A stretch of 40,288 nucleotides of DNA from UBA11400 sp964550435 (GTDB taxonomy: Bacteria; Bacteroidota; Rhodothermia; Balneolales; HLUCCA01), in NCBI GenBank assembly GCA_964550435.1, contig CAZJZI010000019.1:1-40288 (forward strand), given 5' to 3'. Positions within the stretch are counted from its first letter, which is position 1. Each line of letters opens with the position of its first letter. Made by a program: the position numbers and the translations under genes. The notes under the pieces are model-generated. The model was given only the letters and a program-made list of their open reading frames with translations, was not told where the DNA came from and searched no databases. Shown here one piece after another: positions 16,335 to 24,420 of this stretch.

Positions 16335-17204
16335 TTGGAACCTTCTTCAACACTTCGCATTGCATTACAAAAAAGTGGTCGCCTGACCGAAAAATCTATC
16401 GCCTTGCTCGAGCAAGCAGGCATGAAATTCGACAGCTACAAGGGACACATGATTGTCCCGGTTCAGAATTTTGACATTGAATTATTGCTTATTCGCGACG
16501 ACGATATCCCTGAGTATGTACAGGATGGAGTTTGTGACATCGGATTCGTGGGAGCAAACGTAACTGCCGAAAAACAGGCTGACGTACAAGTGATTCGTAA
16601 TTTGGGCTATGGACGTTGCAGACTATCGATTGCCGTACCCAAAAACGGTGCATACAAATCTGGTTCAGATCTCAATGGTAAACGAATTGCAACCAGTTAT
16701 CCAAATCTAACCCGTGCCTGGTTCAACGAGCGTGACATGGATGTTGATATCGTGACAATATCTGGTGCAGTAGAAATCGCACCGCGTCTTGGCGTGGCCG
16801 ATGCAGTATGTGATCTCGTATCGACCGGTGGTACACTCAAGGCTAATGGATTAGTAGAATCAGATATCATTTTTGAGTCCGAAGCACATCTTATAAAAAC
16901 CAACAAACCCTTATCGCCTGAAAAACAGGAACTCATCGATAAGTTTCTGGTTCGCATTTCAGGTTGTCAGCTTGCCGAACGCAGTCGATACATCATGATG
17001 AATGCACCGAAAAGTTCGCTAAAGGAAATCACTTCGATTATTAGTGCGTTAAGTAGTCCTACCGTTCTTCCACTTGAAAAAGAAGACATGATCGCAATTC
17101 ACTCGGTAATTCCAATACAGGAGTTTTGGGTTGTTATGGAAAAACTCAAAGCAGCCGGTGCTACTGGTATCGTGATCTTGCCAATCGAAAATATGATTAT
17201 GTAA
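16335..17204 (+). CDS. hisG: ATP phosphoribosyltransferase, long form
   Basis: HisG joins ATP and PRPP in the first, feedback-inhibited step of histidine synthesis. The start is a TTG at 16335, since no ATG fits the family N-terminus (LRIALQKSGRLTEKSIALLEQAG). The catalytic domains include DIGFVGANV, GRCRLSIAVP, RIATSYPNLTR and the PRPP loop ADAVCDLVSTGGTLKANGL. Residues about 215-289 form the C-terminal ACT-like regulatory domain (PTVLPLEKEDMIAIHSVIP, LKAAGATGIVILPIENMI), so this is the HisG-long type that is allosterically inhibited by histidine and does not need HisZ. It is the first structural gene of the operon, 13 bases before hisD. Confidence 0.95.
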   Translation: MEPSSTLRIALQKSGRLTEKSIALLEQAGMKFDSYKGHMIVPVQNFDIELLLIRDDDIPEYVQDGVCDIGFVGANVTAEKQADVQVIRNLGYGRCRLSIAVPKNGAYKSGSDLNGKRIATSYPNLTRAWFNERDMDVDIVTISGAVEIAPRLGVADAVCDLVSTGGTLKANGLVESDIIFESEAHLIKTNKPLSPEKQELIDKFLVRISGCQLAERSRYIMMNAPKSSLKEITSIISALSSPTVLPLEKEDMIAIHSVIPIQEFWVVMEKLKAAGATGIVILPIENMIM

Positions 17205-17217
17205 TCGGGTCAAAACC

Positions 17218-18513
17218 ATGAAAGCATATAATTTCAAAGAGCTGGATAGGACTTTATACTCGGATCTACTCCGTCGGCCGGTTATCGATTATACGTCGAT
17301 ATTTAACGTGGTACAGCCCATAGTTGATGCTATTCGAACCGAGGGCGATGTGGCTCTGCGTCGGTATACGGAAAGATTCGATAAAATTAGTCTGAGTGAT
17401 GTAATGTACGATGTGCGACCCGTTGATCAGATTGAACTCGATAAGGATGTAAAAAACGCGTTTGATGTGGCTTATGCTAATATTCGGACGTTTCATCAGG
17501 CGCAGATGTCAGATACGCTGAGGCTGGAAACGATGCCGGGGGTGATGTGTGAACGCCATGCACGCGCAATTGGTCGTGTCGGACTGTATGTCCCTGGTGG
17601 AACCGCAGTACTTCCATCTTCTGTGCTTATGTTGGGGGTACCCGCGATGCTCGCTGGATGCCAAACAGTTGTATTGTCAACGCCTCCGAATCGCGAAGGA
17701 ACTGTCGCAGCAGAGGTTGAGTATGCAGCCTCTTTGTGTGGTATAACACGGATTCTGCTCGCTGGCGGCGCCCAAGCGGTGGCGGCGATGGCTTTTGGCA
17801 CCGAATCAGTGCCAAAAGTAGACAAAATTCTGGGTCCGGGGAACCAGTACGTGACCGCGGCGAAGATGCTCCTGCAGAACACCGATGCAATGATCAGCAT
17901 CGATATGCCAGCCGGTCCATCAGAGGTATTGGTAGTCGCAGATGATACTGCAAATCCTGCATTTGTGGCAGCTGACCTGCTCTCACAGGCCGAGCATGGG
18001 GTGGATTCTCAGGTCGTACTAGTTTCACTGCCTGGATTCGATCTCCCCCGACTCCACTCAGAGCTTAAATCACAACTGAATGCGCTGCCACGTGCCGATA
18101 TAGCGTCAGCAGCAATCCAGAATAGCTATATTGTAAAGTGTGATACCGTTGAACAGGCATTTCGATTCACAAATGACTACGCACCCGAGCATTTGATCGT
18201 CTCCATAGACAATGCTGAGCAGTATCTGGATCTGATTCAAAACGCAGGTTCTGTATTCTTGGGACACTTCACCCCAGAATCGGTTGGCGATTATGCATCA
18301 GGAACGAATCATACTCTGCCAACCTATGGTTACGCCCGGATGTATAGTGGCGTCTCTCTGGATTCGTTTCTCAGACAAATGACTGTCCAATCTGTATCCC
18401 CCGACGGCCTACGTCAGCTCGGCCCACATGTCGAACGAATGGCCCGATCCGAATCACTTGAAGCGCACGCCAGAGCAGTATCCATCCGTTTATCCGCATT
18501 AACAGATAAGTGA
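17218..18513 (+). CDS. hisD: Histidinol dehydrogenase
   Basis: HisD oxidises L-histidinol to histidine in two NAD-dependent steps, the end of the pathway. The 431-residue protein has the family motifs GRVGLYVPGGTAVLPSSVLM, AGGAQAVAAMAFGTESVPKVDKI, GPGNQYVTAAKM and MPAGPSEVLVVAD. The zinc-ligand region is LLSQAEHGVDSQ (Gln and His), the catalytic Glu-His pair lies in NDYAPEHLIV, and the substrate/zinc His is in SGTNHTLPTYGYAR. All are intact. It starts 13 bases after hisG. Downstream it is separated from hisC by 384 bases of repeats, an unusually large gap within this operon. Confidence 0.97.
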   Translation: MKAYNFKELDRTLYSDLLRRPVIDYTSIFNVVQPIVDAIRTEGDVALRRYTERFDKISLSDVMYDVRPVDQIELDKDVKNAFDVAYANIRTFHQAQMSDTLRLETMPGVMCERHARAIGRVGLYVPGGTAVLPSSVLMLGVPAMLAGCQTVVLSTPPNREGTVAAEVEYAASLCGITRILLAGGAQAVAAMAFGTESVPKVDKILGPGNQYVTAAKMLLQNTDAMISIDMPAGPSEVLVVADDTANPAFVAADLLSQAEHGVDSQVVLVSLPGFDLPRLHSELKSQLNALPRADIASAAIQNSYIVKCDTVEQAFRFTNDYAPEHLIVSIDNAEQYLDLIQNAGSVFLGHFTPESVGDYASGTNHTLPTYGYARMYSGVSLDSFLRQMTVQSVSPDGLRQLGPHVERMARSESLEAHARAVSIRLSALTDK

Positions 18514-18572
18514 GGCTTTGATGACATTTACATCTTTACAAAACGATTTAGCCTATTACAAAATCTCCCACC

Positions 18573-18820
18573 GGTGGGGCGACTTCGTCGCGGAGGGTAT
18601 TCGCTTCGCAATCGGTGGGGCGACTTCGTCGCGGTGGGATTTGCTTCGCAATCGGTGGGGCGACTTCGTCGCGGAGGGTATTCGCTTCGCAATCGGTGGG
18701 GCGACTTCGTCGCGGTGGGATTTGCTTCGCAATCGGTGGGGCGACTTCGTCGCGGAGGGGCTTGCTTCGCAATCGACTGGGCGACTTCGTCGCGGTGGGA
18801 TTTGCTCGCCGCTCGCCGCT
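18573..18820. repeat. Six-copy 41/40-bp tandem repeat between hisD and hisC
   Basis: Units start GGTGGGGCGACTTCGTCGC at 18573, 18614, 18654, 18695 and 18735, with a degenerate sixth from 18775. Two versions alternate: a 41-bp form with GAGGGTATTCGCTTCG and a 40-bp form with GTGGGATTTGCTTCG. Each unit holds two mini-hairpins with a TTC loop: GCGAC-TTC-GTCGC and, in the 40-bp form, TTGC-TTC-GCAA. The whole block is free of stops in several frames and produces spurious ORFs on both strands. It is not a CRISPR because there are no unique spacers. Confidence 0.9.
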
Positions 18821-18883
18821 ACTCCCCACTCCCCACTCCCCACTACCCACTACCCACTCCCCACTACCCACTACCCACTCCCA
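18821..18883. repeat. Heptamer array (element 3), nine ACTCCCC/ACTACCC units before hisC
   Basis: Nine perfect 7-bp steps, three ACTCCCC then a mixture of ACTACCC and ACTCCCC ending ACTCCCA. The array is directly attached to the 41/40-bp repeat and ends 14 bases before the hisC ATG, so it takes up the region where a ribosome-binding site would lie. Unlike the other elements it has no matching G-rich heptamer arm on its left. Confidence 0.9.
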
Positions 18884-18897
18884 TTAATTAAAAAACA

Positions 18898-19950
18898 ATG
18901 ACCTTCGATCTAGATAATTTAATCCGTCCCAACATACGGGTACTTACACCCTATCGTTGCGCCCGCGACGACTACGATAGAGGCATCCTGCTCGACGCTA
19001 ATGAGAACGCAATCGGATCCGTACCTGCTGATATTCGTGAGCTCAATAGATATCCCGATCCACGCCAGGACGCATTCCGTGCCCGATATGCTGACTTCCG
19101 CCGTGTACGACGTGATCAGATTTTTTGTGGCGTAGGTAGCGATGAAGCCATAGATTTGCTTATACGAATATTCTGCGTGCCTGCAAAAGATCATATCATG
19201 ATCACGCCCCCAACCTACGGAATGTATAAGGTCAGTGCTGCCGTGAATGACGTTGGCGTACAGTCCGTACCCCTGAATCCGGATTTCTCACTGGATCCAC
19301 ACATCGTTTTGAATGCAGTTACTGATACCACCAAGATCATTTTCTTATGTTCACCGAACAATCCGACCGGAAATCTTCTCAATAAAGATGCGGTTCGTGC
19401 AGTGATTCTCGGTTTCCGGGGCATTGTTGTTGTCGATGAAGCTTATATTGATTTCAGTGGAGACGAGGGATTTGCGGCCGAACTCGACGAGTTCCCGAAT
19501 CTGGTGATTCTTCAAACTCTATCTAAGTCTTTTGGTCTGGCCGGCATCCGCCTTGGGATCGCCCTGGCCTCTGAGTCGATCATCAGTTATATGCTGCGAG
19601 TCAAAGCTCCCTACAACGTCAACAAACTCACGACAGAAGCTGCTCTCAAAGCCATGGATAACATCCCAGTCATGCGTGCATTTGTCAAAGCACTGAACAA
19701 TGAGCGTAACTGGCTTCGTCAGGCGCTTGAGTTGGTACCTGGTGTCCAGAAAATCCATCCAAGTGACTCCAATTTTCTTCTCGTGATAATCGATAACGCC
19801 CAGCACATCTATAAGACCATGGCCGACTCTGGTGTTGTCATTCGCTATCGTGGCGACCAATTGCACTGTGAAAGCACTCTGCGTATCACGGTTGGTACAC
19901 ACAGTGAAAATGAACAACTTATAAAACGCCTCAAGGAGGTATCCCAATGA
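18898..19950 (+). CDS. hisC: Histidinol-phosphate aminotransferase
   Basis: HisC is a PLP-dependent fold-type I aminotransferase that converts imidazole-acetol phosphate to histidinol phosphate. The 350-residue protein shows LDANENAIGS near residue 30, GVGSDEAIDLLIR, FLCSPNNPTGNLL, VVDEAYIDFSG, the PLP lysine at about residue 210 in LQTLSKSFGLAGIRLG, and the C-terminal Arg in ESTLRITVGT. All are as in active enzymes. It starts right after the heptamer array and its stop overlaps the hisB start (ATGA), so hisC and hisB are translationally coupled. Whether the repeat block upstream reduces transcription from the his promoter is open. Confidence 0.95.
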   Translation: MTFDLDNLIRPNIRVLTPYRCARDDYDRGILLDANENAIGSVPADIRELNRYPDPRQDAFRARYADFRRVRRDQIFCGVGSDEAIDLLIRIFCVPAKDHIMITPPTYGMYKVSAAVNDVGVQSVPLNPDFSLDPHIVLNAVTDTTKIIFLCSPNNPTGNLLNKDAVRAVILGFRGIVVVDEAYIDFSGDEGFAAELDEFPNLVILQTLSKSFGLAGIRLGIALASESIISYMLRVKAPYNVNKLTTEAALKAMDNIPVMRAFVKALNNERNWLRQALELVPGVQKIHPSDSNFLLVIIDNAQHIYKTMADSGVVIRYRGDQLHCESTLRITVGTHSENEQLIKRLKEVSQ

Positions 19951-20837
19951 CCATCCTGATCACCCCACCTGCCGCAATGTATTCTGATGCTCTGCTCTTT
20001 CGTCCGGGACTGATTCGTGCATTGATTGAACTCAATTCAAAAGAACATCGTTTCGGGAGTGATTTGTCACGTTGGTCAGCTGACCAACTTGCTTTGCTAC
20101 GTCAGGAAAGTCTGGATATCGAAAATCTGGATCAGATAAATGCCGATGTAATTGTAGATGCGCAGGACGACGCCCTTGCTGTACTCGACCATGATTTGGA
20201 AGTTCTATTTATTGGTCCTGACTGGACGTCGATATCACGTTATCTACTCGATAAACGGCGTATTGCTACACGGACCCGAAAAACAAAAGAAACTGATATC
20301 TATGTCCATGTTGATCTCGATGGTACCGGAAAATCCAGCATTGAAACCGGTCTCCCATTTTTCGATCATATGCTTGAACAGGTTGCACGACATGGATTTA
20401 TAGACCTTATGATCTCGTGCAAAGGTGATCTTCACATCGATGAGCACCATACCATAGAAGATGTGGCCATTGCTCTAGGTGAATGTTTGAATGAAGCACT
20501 TGGAGATAAAAAAGGTATCGAGCGTTATGGATTTGTTCTGGCCATGGACGAAGCTTTGGCAACGGTTGCTCTGGATCTGTCCGGTCGTCCGTATTTCGTT
20601 TTTGATGCAGATTTTAAGCGCGAAAAAGTAGGTGATTTCCCTACTGAAATGACACATCACTTCTTTTACTCTTTGGCCATGGGACTTCGGGCCACGCTAA
20701 ATATGTCGGTCACCGGCGATAACGATCACCATAAAATAGAGTCGTTATTCAAAGGATTCGCCCGCACGCTCAAACAAGCGGTCTCTGGTAATCCGAAAGA
20801 CCCCAATTCGATACCAAGTTCAAAAGGAACCTTGTAG
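19947..20837 (+). CDS. hisB: Imidazoleglycerol-phosphate dehydratase with an unusual N-terminal extension
   Basis: The IGPD domain occupies residues about 106-296 and has the manganese-site motifs FFDHMLEQVARHG, DEHHTIEDVAIALG and DNDHHKIESLFKGFARTL, so dehydration of imidazoleglycerol phosphate is expected. The first ~105 residues are different. They are neither absent (as in monofunctional HisB) nor the ~165-residue HAD phosphatase of bifunctional HisB: no DxDGT motif is present. Short parts such as FRPGLIRALIELNSKEHRFG and VLDHDLEVLFIGPDWTSI look like a shrunken HAD-like fold. The extension is probably non-catalytic. The start overlaps the hisC stop and hisH begins immediately after the stop. 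Confidence 0.9.
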   Translation: MTILITPPAAMYSDALLFRPGLIRALIELNSKEHRFGSDLSRWSADQLALLRQESLDIENLDQINADVIVDAQDDALAVLDHDLEVLFIGPDWTSISRYLLDKRRIATRTRKTKETDIYVHVDLDGTGKSSIETGLPFFDHMLEQVARHGFIDLMISCKGDLHIDEHHTIEDVAIALGECLNEALGDKKGIERYGFVLAMDEALATVALDLSGRPYFVFDADFKREKVGDFPTEMTHHFFYSLAMGLRATLNMSVTGDNDHHKIESLFKGFARTLKQAVSGNPKDPNSIPSSKGTL

Positions 20838-21449
20838 ATGATATCCATAATCGATTACAAAGCCGGAAACCTGGCGTCGGTCTCTAATGCTCTGGAACGC
20901 TTGGGTGTTGAATATCGGGTTACGTACAACAAAGAGGAACTTGAGAACAGTGAAGCAGTAATCTTCCCCGGTGTTGGACACGCACAAGCGGCCATGAATG
21001 CTTTAAAGGAGCGGGATCTTGTACAATGGCTCAAAACTACGGATAAACCACTACTTGGGATATGTCTGGGAATGCAACTACTGTACGAATCGAGCGAAGA
21101 GGGTGAGACCGAAGGTTTGGGGCGGATTCCGGGGAGGTTGCAAAAATTCGACGATACCAGTGTAAAAGTGCCTCATTTAGGATGGAATGACTTCGACATG
21201 AAAGGAAATCATCCGTTATTGAATAATCTTGAAATCCGATCCACATTTTACTACGTACATAGTTACTACGCACCTGTCAATGAGTTTACAATTGCCAGTT
21301 GTAGCTACGACATATCGTTTGCAGCGGTAGCAGCTAATGGCAATGTCATGGGTGCGCAGTTTCACCCGGAAAAGTCGGGCCAGAATGGAGAAATCCTGTT
21401 GTCCAATTTTATCCGAATGATTAAAATGAATCATTTTAAAAACGTATGA
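20838..21449 (+). CDS. hisH: Imidazole glycerol phosphate synthase, glutamine amidotransferase subunit
   Basis: HisH releases ammonia from glutamine and passes it to HisF. The 203-residue protein is a class I glutamine amidotransferase: MISIIDYKAGNLASV at the start, FPGVGHAQAAM for the oxyanion region, the nucleophile Cys in LLGICLGMQLLYESS, and the His-Glu pair in QFHPEKSG. All are present. The ATG directly follows the hisB stop without a spacer, and its own stop overlaps the hisA start by 4 bases. Its obligate partner hisF is not in this window and must be encoded elsewhere. Confidence 0.96.
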   Translation: MISIIDYKAGNLASVSNALERLGVEYRVTYNKEELENSEAVIFPGVGHAQAAMNALKERDLVQWLKTTDKPLLGICLGMQLLYESSEEGETEGLGRIPGRLQKFDDTSVKVPHLGWNDFDMKGNHPLLNNLEIRSTFYYVHSYYAPVNEFTIASCSYDISFAAVAANGNVMGAQFHPEKSGQNGEILLSNFIRMIKMNHFKNV

Positions 21450-22168
21450 AAGTTATTCCAGCAATTGATCTTTTAGGTGGCAAGGTAGTCCGTCTTCAAA
21501 AAGGTGACTACGAAAAGGTCACCGTTTACAGTGAAGATCCAGTATCTGTAGCCCGAGATTTCGCCGAAGCGGGATTCACCCACATTCATGTTGTCGACCT
21601 TGATGGTGCACGCAGCGGAGAATTCTCAAATCTTTCTGTAGTATTGAGAATCAGGGAAGAACTTGGTTTATCTGTCCAAATGGGTGGAGGAATACGAAAC
21701 TTTGGACATGTAACCCAGTTGTTTGAATCTGGAGTAAGCAAAATTGTGTGCTCCTCAATGGCTGTTAAAAACGAAGTTGATTGGCTTAAAGCTCTACAGA
21801 TCTTTGGAGGTGAACAATGCATACTCGGTATGGATCTCAAAGATGGAAAGATGGCGTATTCCGGATGGCTCGAGACCATGGTAGAACCCGTACATGAATA
21901 CCTGAGACGCATGCAAGAACGTGGACTCAAAGAAGTTTTATGTACCGACATATCTCGTGATGGAATGTTGAGCGGAGCCAATGTGGAGCTATATCAGCAA
22001 CTCATGAGTGAGTTTCCGGACATAAATTTCATCGCATCTGGAGGTGTCGCTGGATCAGAGGACCTTAAGAGACTCTCTGAAATCGATGTTTATGCTGTGG
22101 TTATAGGCCGAGCGTATCTGGAAGGTCACCTTACTCTAAATGATATGAAAGACTATCATTTGGTTTGA
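21446..22168 (+). CDS. hisA: ProFAR isomerase
   Basis: HisA is a (beta-alpha)8 barrel isomerase that opens the ribose ring of ProFAR. The 240-residue protein carries the N-terminal catalytic Asp in IPAIDLLGGKVVRL, the phosphate-binding VQMGGGIRN and FIASGGVAGSEDL loops, and the second catalytic Asp in CTDISRDGMLSGAN. Length is normal. It is the last his gene here, coupled to hisH by an ATGA overlap. A strong promoter for the pilin begins 12 bases after its stop. The usual following genes, hisF and hisI/E, are missing from this place. Confidence 0.96.
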   Translation: MKVIPAIDLLGGKVVRLQKGDYEKVTVYSEDPVSVARDFAEAGFTHIHVVDLDGARSGEFSNLSVVLRIREELGLSVQMGGGIRNFGHVTQLFESGVSKIVCSSMAVKNEVDWLKALQIFGGEQCILGMDLKDGKMAYSGWLETMVEPVHEYLRRMQERGLKEVLCTDISRDGMLSGANVELYQQLMSEFPDINFIASGGVAGSEDLKRLSEIDVYAVVIGRAYLEGHLTLNDMKDYHLV

Positions 22169-22179
22169 GCAATAAATTA

Positions 22180-22208
22180 TTGACATTAGTATTAAAATTT
22201 TCTAATAT
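22180..22208 (+). promoter_or_regulatory. Strong sigma-70-like promoter of the pilin gene
   Basis: TTGACA at 22180-22185 and TAATAT at 22203-22208 are separated by exactly 17 bases, an almost perfect primary-sigma promoter. TTG follows the -10, so the stretch TAATATTTG also resembles the Bacteroidota TAnnTTTG element. It would give a leader of about 285 bases before the pilin ATG. Confidence 0.7.
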
Positions 22209-22501
22209 TTGTCCCGGTCATGGGTATAATTGTAACAAAAACACAAAGATTCTGCCTCAAGGTTTGCTCCTGGAATTAGGTCAATCTGTAAAACGATGTA
22301 AAGGAACTGTAACGATGCAGGTATGAACAACTCTGTATTACGTCTCAAAAATGTATTTGCAAAGTTAAAAACACGTTGTATTATAGGACTGAGGCACTAC
22401 AGACGGTCGGTTATCAGTAGATTTGTCCTGTGTCAGGATTAAGGATTTTGAAATAATCAAAACAAAACAACCAAACAAAACACAACTAACGGAGATCAGT
22501 T
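22209..22501 (+). other. Long 5' leader of the pilin mRNA, with a possible 39-codon ORF
   Basis: About 285 bases separate the promoter from the pilin start. I find no known riboswitch pattern in it. A small frame of 39 codons at 22323-22442 (ATG to TAA) encodes a basic peptide starting MNNSVLRLKNVFAKLK and precedes the pilin by 59 bases. It may be a real small protein, a translated regulatory uORF or chance. The pilin itself has a GGAG-type ribosome-binding site. Confidence 0.3.
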
Positions 22502-22918
22502 ATGGGTCAACAACAACTTTTATTGGTAATCTTGGTTACCATACTCGTAGGAATCGCGACTGTCGTTGCGATCAACACATTCGGAAGCAGCAACGTCAAT
22601 GCTAACCGCGACGCGGTCAGAAATGATGTCGCAGCTATAGCCGCATCAGCACAAGCATGGTTCATCAAACCTGCTATGCTCGGTGGAGGAAATAATTCTT
22701 TTGTAGGCATCACTTTTGATGACATCGCAATTTCGGCTGACTCTATTTACAACAGTAGCTTGAGTGCCGCGAATCTGAATGGAACTTATGTACTGTCAGC
22801 TGCAACAGATTCTTCTGTAACAGTAACAGCAACTCCATCTACAAATCCATCGTCAGATGATCCGGTGACCTTTGTGGGAACAATAACCCCAAGTGGTCTT
22901 TCAATTGCAGAACAATAG
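22502..22918 (+). CDS. Major type IV pilin-like protein with a minimal leader
   Basis: The 138-residue protein starts MGQQQLLLVILVTILVG, followed by an unbroken hydrophobic helix to about residue 27 and a polar N-terminal helix extension (NANRDAVRNDVAAIAASAQAWF). The globular part is rich in Ser/Thr/Asn beta-type sequence. This is the plan of a type IV pilin, but the leader would be only MG and the +5 glutamate is replaced (QQQLL). No Cys pair is seen. Its own strong promoter and a terminator directly after it suggest much higher expression than the rest of the operon, as expected for a major subunit. A GGAG lies 9-12 bases before the ATG. Confidence 0.75.
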   Translation: MGQQQLLLVILVTILVGIATVVAINTFGSSNVNANRDAVRNDVAAIAASAQAWFIKPAMLGGGNNSFVGITFDDIAISADSIYNSSLSAANLNGTYVLSAATDSSVTVTATPSTNPSSDDPVTFVGTITPSGLSIAEQ

Positions 22919-22935
22919 AATTCAAAAATTCGTCT

Positions 22936-22964
22936 AAAGGCCCCCACGTGGGGCCTTTTTTTTT
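22936..22964 (+). terminator. Intrinsic terminator after the pilin gene
   Basis: AAAGGCCCC at 22936-22944 pairs with GGGGCC plus TTT (22950-22958), with a short CACGT loop, followed by a run of nine T in total (22956-22964). It is a textbook rho-independent terminator 17 bases after the pilin stop. Leaky read-through would feed the assembly genes downstream. Confidence 0.92.
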
Positions 22965-23083
22965 GGTGAAATCGACGTCAATACAATTAAAAACACTGAT
23001 TTCACAGTATTTCTCCTAGGTTTATATCACTTTTTGTATAAATTGCCATTATTCACTGATTTCAACACCAACTAGTTGTCTGT

Positions 23084-24418
23084 ATGCCTGTTTTCCGATT
23101 CAAAGGATTAAGTCCGCAGGGAAAAATCGTCACGAACGAGTTTGAGGCTGAGAACAAGAAAGCCGCAAAGACTCGTGTCGAGAAATTTGCATCCACTCGA
23201 GGGGTTCAGGTCCAGGCAATTGAACAGAAACAAAATTTCCTGTACAAAGTCGAAAAAGACGGCAAGGTTTTAAGTGGCGAACAGGAAGCCTACAGCAAGC
23301 AGGAACTGGAAAGAGTACTGACAAAACTTGGATACAAGGTAAAGTCGGTCAATAAAGAGATTATCAGTCTTAAAGGCGGGGTTCCTACCGAGGAGATTGT
23401 AAGTTTTATCCGGCTTTCGGCCGATTTGTTAAAGCAAAAACTGTCCTACGACGAGATTCTATCGCTTTTATACGAAGATACAACGAACAAACGCCTCAAA
23501 GACATCATTAAAACCATCCAGAAGGACCTTAAGGATGGGAAAGAAGGAACCGAAGTTTACGGAAAGCATGAGGCGGTATTCGGTAAATTCGCCTGTTACA
23601 TGCTCAGTGTTGCTTCTACGTCTGGTAACATGGCTTTGGTTTTCGAAAGTACCGCAAAGTTTCTGGAGCGAGATGCCGAGTTCAAAAAGAATATGCGTCG
23701 ATCCTTGCTTATGCCTGCGGTTACTGTAGTAGCCGTGATTGGTGTGGTTCTATTTTATGTTGGATACATTTTCCCGGAAACAGCTGAAATGTTTTTGAAT
23801 CTGGGGATTGACCTGCCTCCAATGACCCAGGCTACGTTGGATTTCAGTTATTGGCTTGGTGATAATTGGATCTTGCTTCTTGCATCTATAATCCTCCCAA
23901 TTTTCGGGTTGATGATGTACTTCAGGACTCCCAAGGGTGAAATAGTCAAGGATAAAATGATTATCAGGTTACCAGTAATGGGTGATCTGCTTCACAAAAC
24001 ATCGATTGAAATTTTTTCACGGGTTTTCTATACACTTTACAGTGGATCGGGTCAGAACGTGGAGGTCATCAAAGTTGCCGCTGAGGCTTGCAGAAACAAA
24101 TACATGGAAAAGCAAATCAAAGATGTTGCCATTAAAGGTATGCTTCAGGATGGTAAGGGACTCGTGGAGTCTCTTGAATCAACTGGAGTTTTTACTAAAA
24201 CCGCTCTGAGTCGATTTAGATTGGGAGCAGAATCCGGTGCAATTCGTGAGAATGCTAAACAACTTGCAGAGTATTATGAAATCCAGACTACCTACAAAAT
24301 GGAATCTGTCATCAATATCATCTCGCTGTTCGTTAACCTTTTTATTATGGTAGCACTTGTTGGAATCACAGTTGTGTCCTCCGAAACTGCCGTAATTCAG
24401 CCTAAATCACAGTTCTGA
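23084..24418 (+). CDS. Inner-membrane platform protein, PilC/GspF family
   Basis: PilC/GspF sits in the inner membrane and links the assembly ATPase to pilin extraction. The 444-residue protein has two GspF domains: one around residues 105-225 (EIVSFIRLSADLLKQKLSYDEIL to the helix SLLMPAVTVVAVIGVVLFYVGY) and one around 305-435, ending with the helix ISLFVNLFIMVALVGITVVSS. A further helix is at about 265-285. The N-terminus shows a duplication of the small PilC-N-like module (FRFKGLSPQGK...TRVEKFAS, then YKVEKDGKVLSGEQEAYSKQELERVL). It is followed after 2 bases by the GspE gene, so the pair is co-expressed. Confidence 0.9.
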   Translation: MPVFRFKGLSPQGKIVTNEFEAENKKAAKTRVEKFASTRGVQVQAIEQKQNFLYKVEKDGKVLSGEQEAYSKQELERVLTKLGYKVKSVNKEIISLKGGVPTEEIVSFIRLSADLLKQKLSYDEILSLLYEDTTNKRLKDIIKTIQKDLKDGKEGTEVYGKHEAVFGKFACYMLSVASTSGNMALVFESTAKFLERDAEFKKNMRRSLLMPAVTVVAVIGVVLFYVGYIFPETAEMFLNLGIDLPPMTQATLDFSYWLGDNWILLLASIILPIFGLMMYFRTPKGEIVKDKMIIRLPVMGDLLHKTSIEIFSRVFYTLYSGSGQNVEVIKVAAEACRNKYMEKQIKDVAIKGMLQDGKGLVESLESTGVFTKTALSRFRLGAESGAIRENAKQLAEYYEIQTTYKMESVINIISLFVNLFIMVALVGITVVSSETAVIQPKSQF

Positions 24419-24420
24419 TC

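Noticed and set aside
16055..16474. 139-residue plus-strand ORF upstream of and into hisG
   Set aside because: It overlaps hisG in another frame and has no protein-like pattern. The His-rich leader frame at 16113-16220 explains the region better.
18573..18820. CRISPR-like regular repeats
   Set aside because: The units are contiguous and alternate between two near-identical versions. There are no unique spacers and no cas genes.
18518..18901. Several overlapping ORFs of 90-127 residues on both strands with RWGDFV- or RRDEVAPP-like repeats
   Set aside because: They are translations of the 41/40-bp tandem repeat, which has no stops in several frames. The repeated peptides follow the DNA repeat and are not independent genes.
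19947..20264. HisB N-terminus as the known histidinol-phosphatase domain
   Set aside because: The DxDGT nucleophile motif and the expected length are missing.
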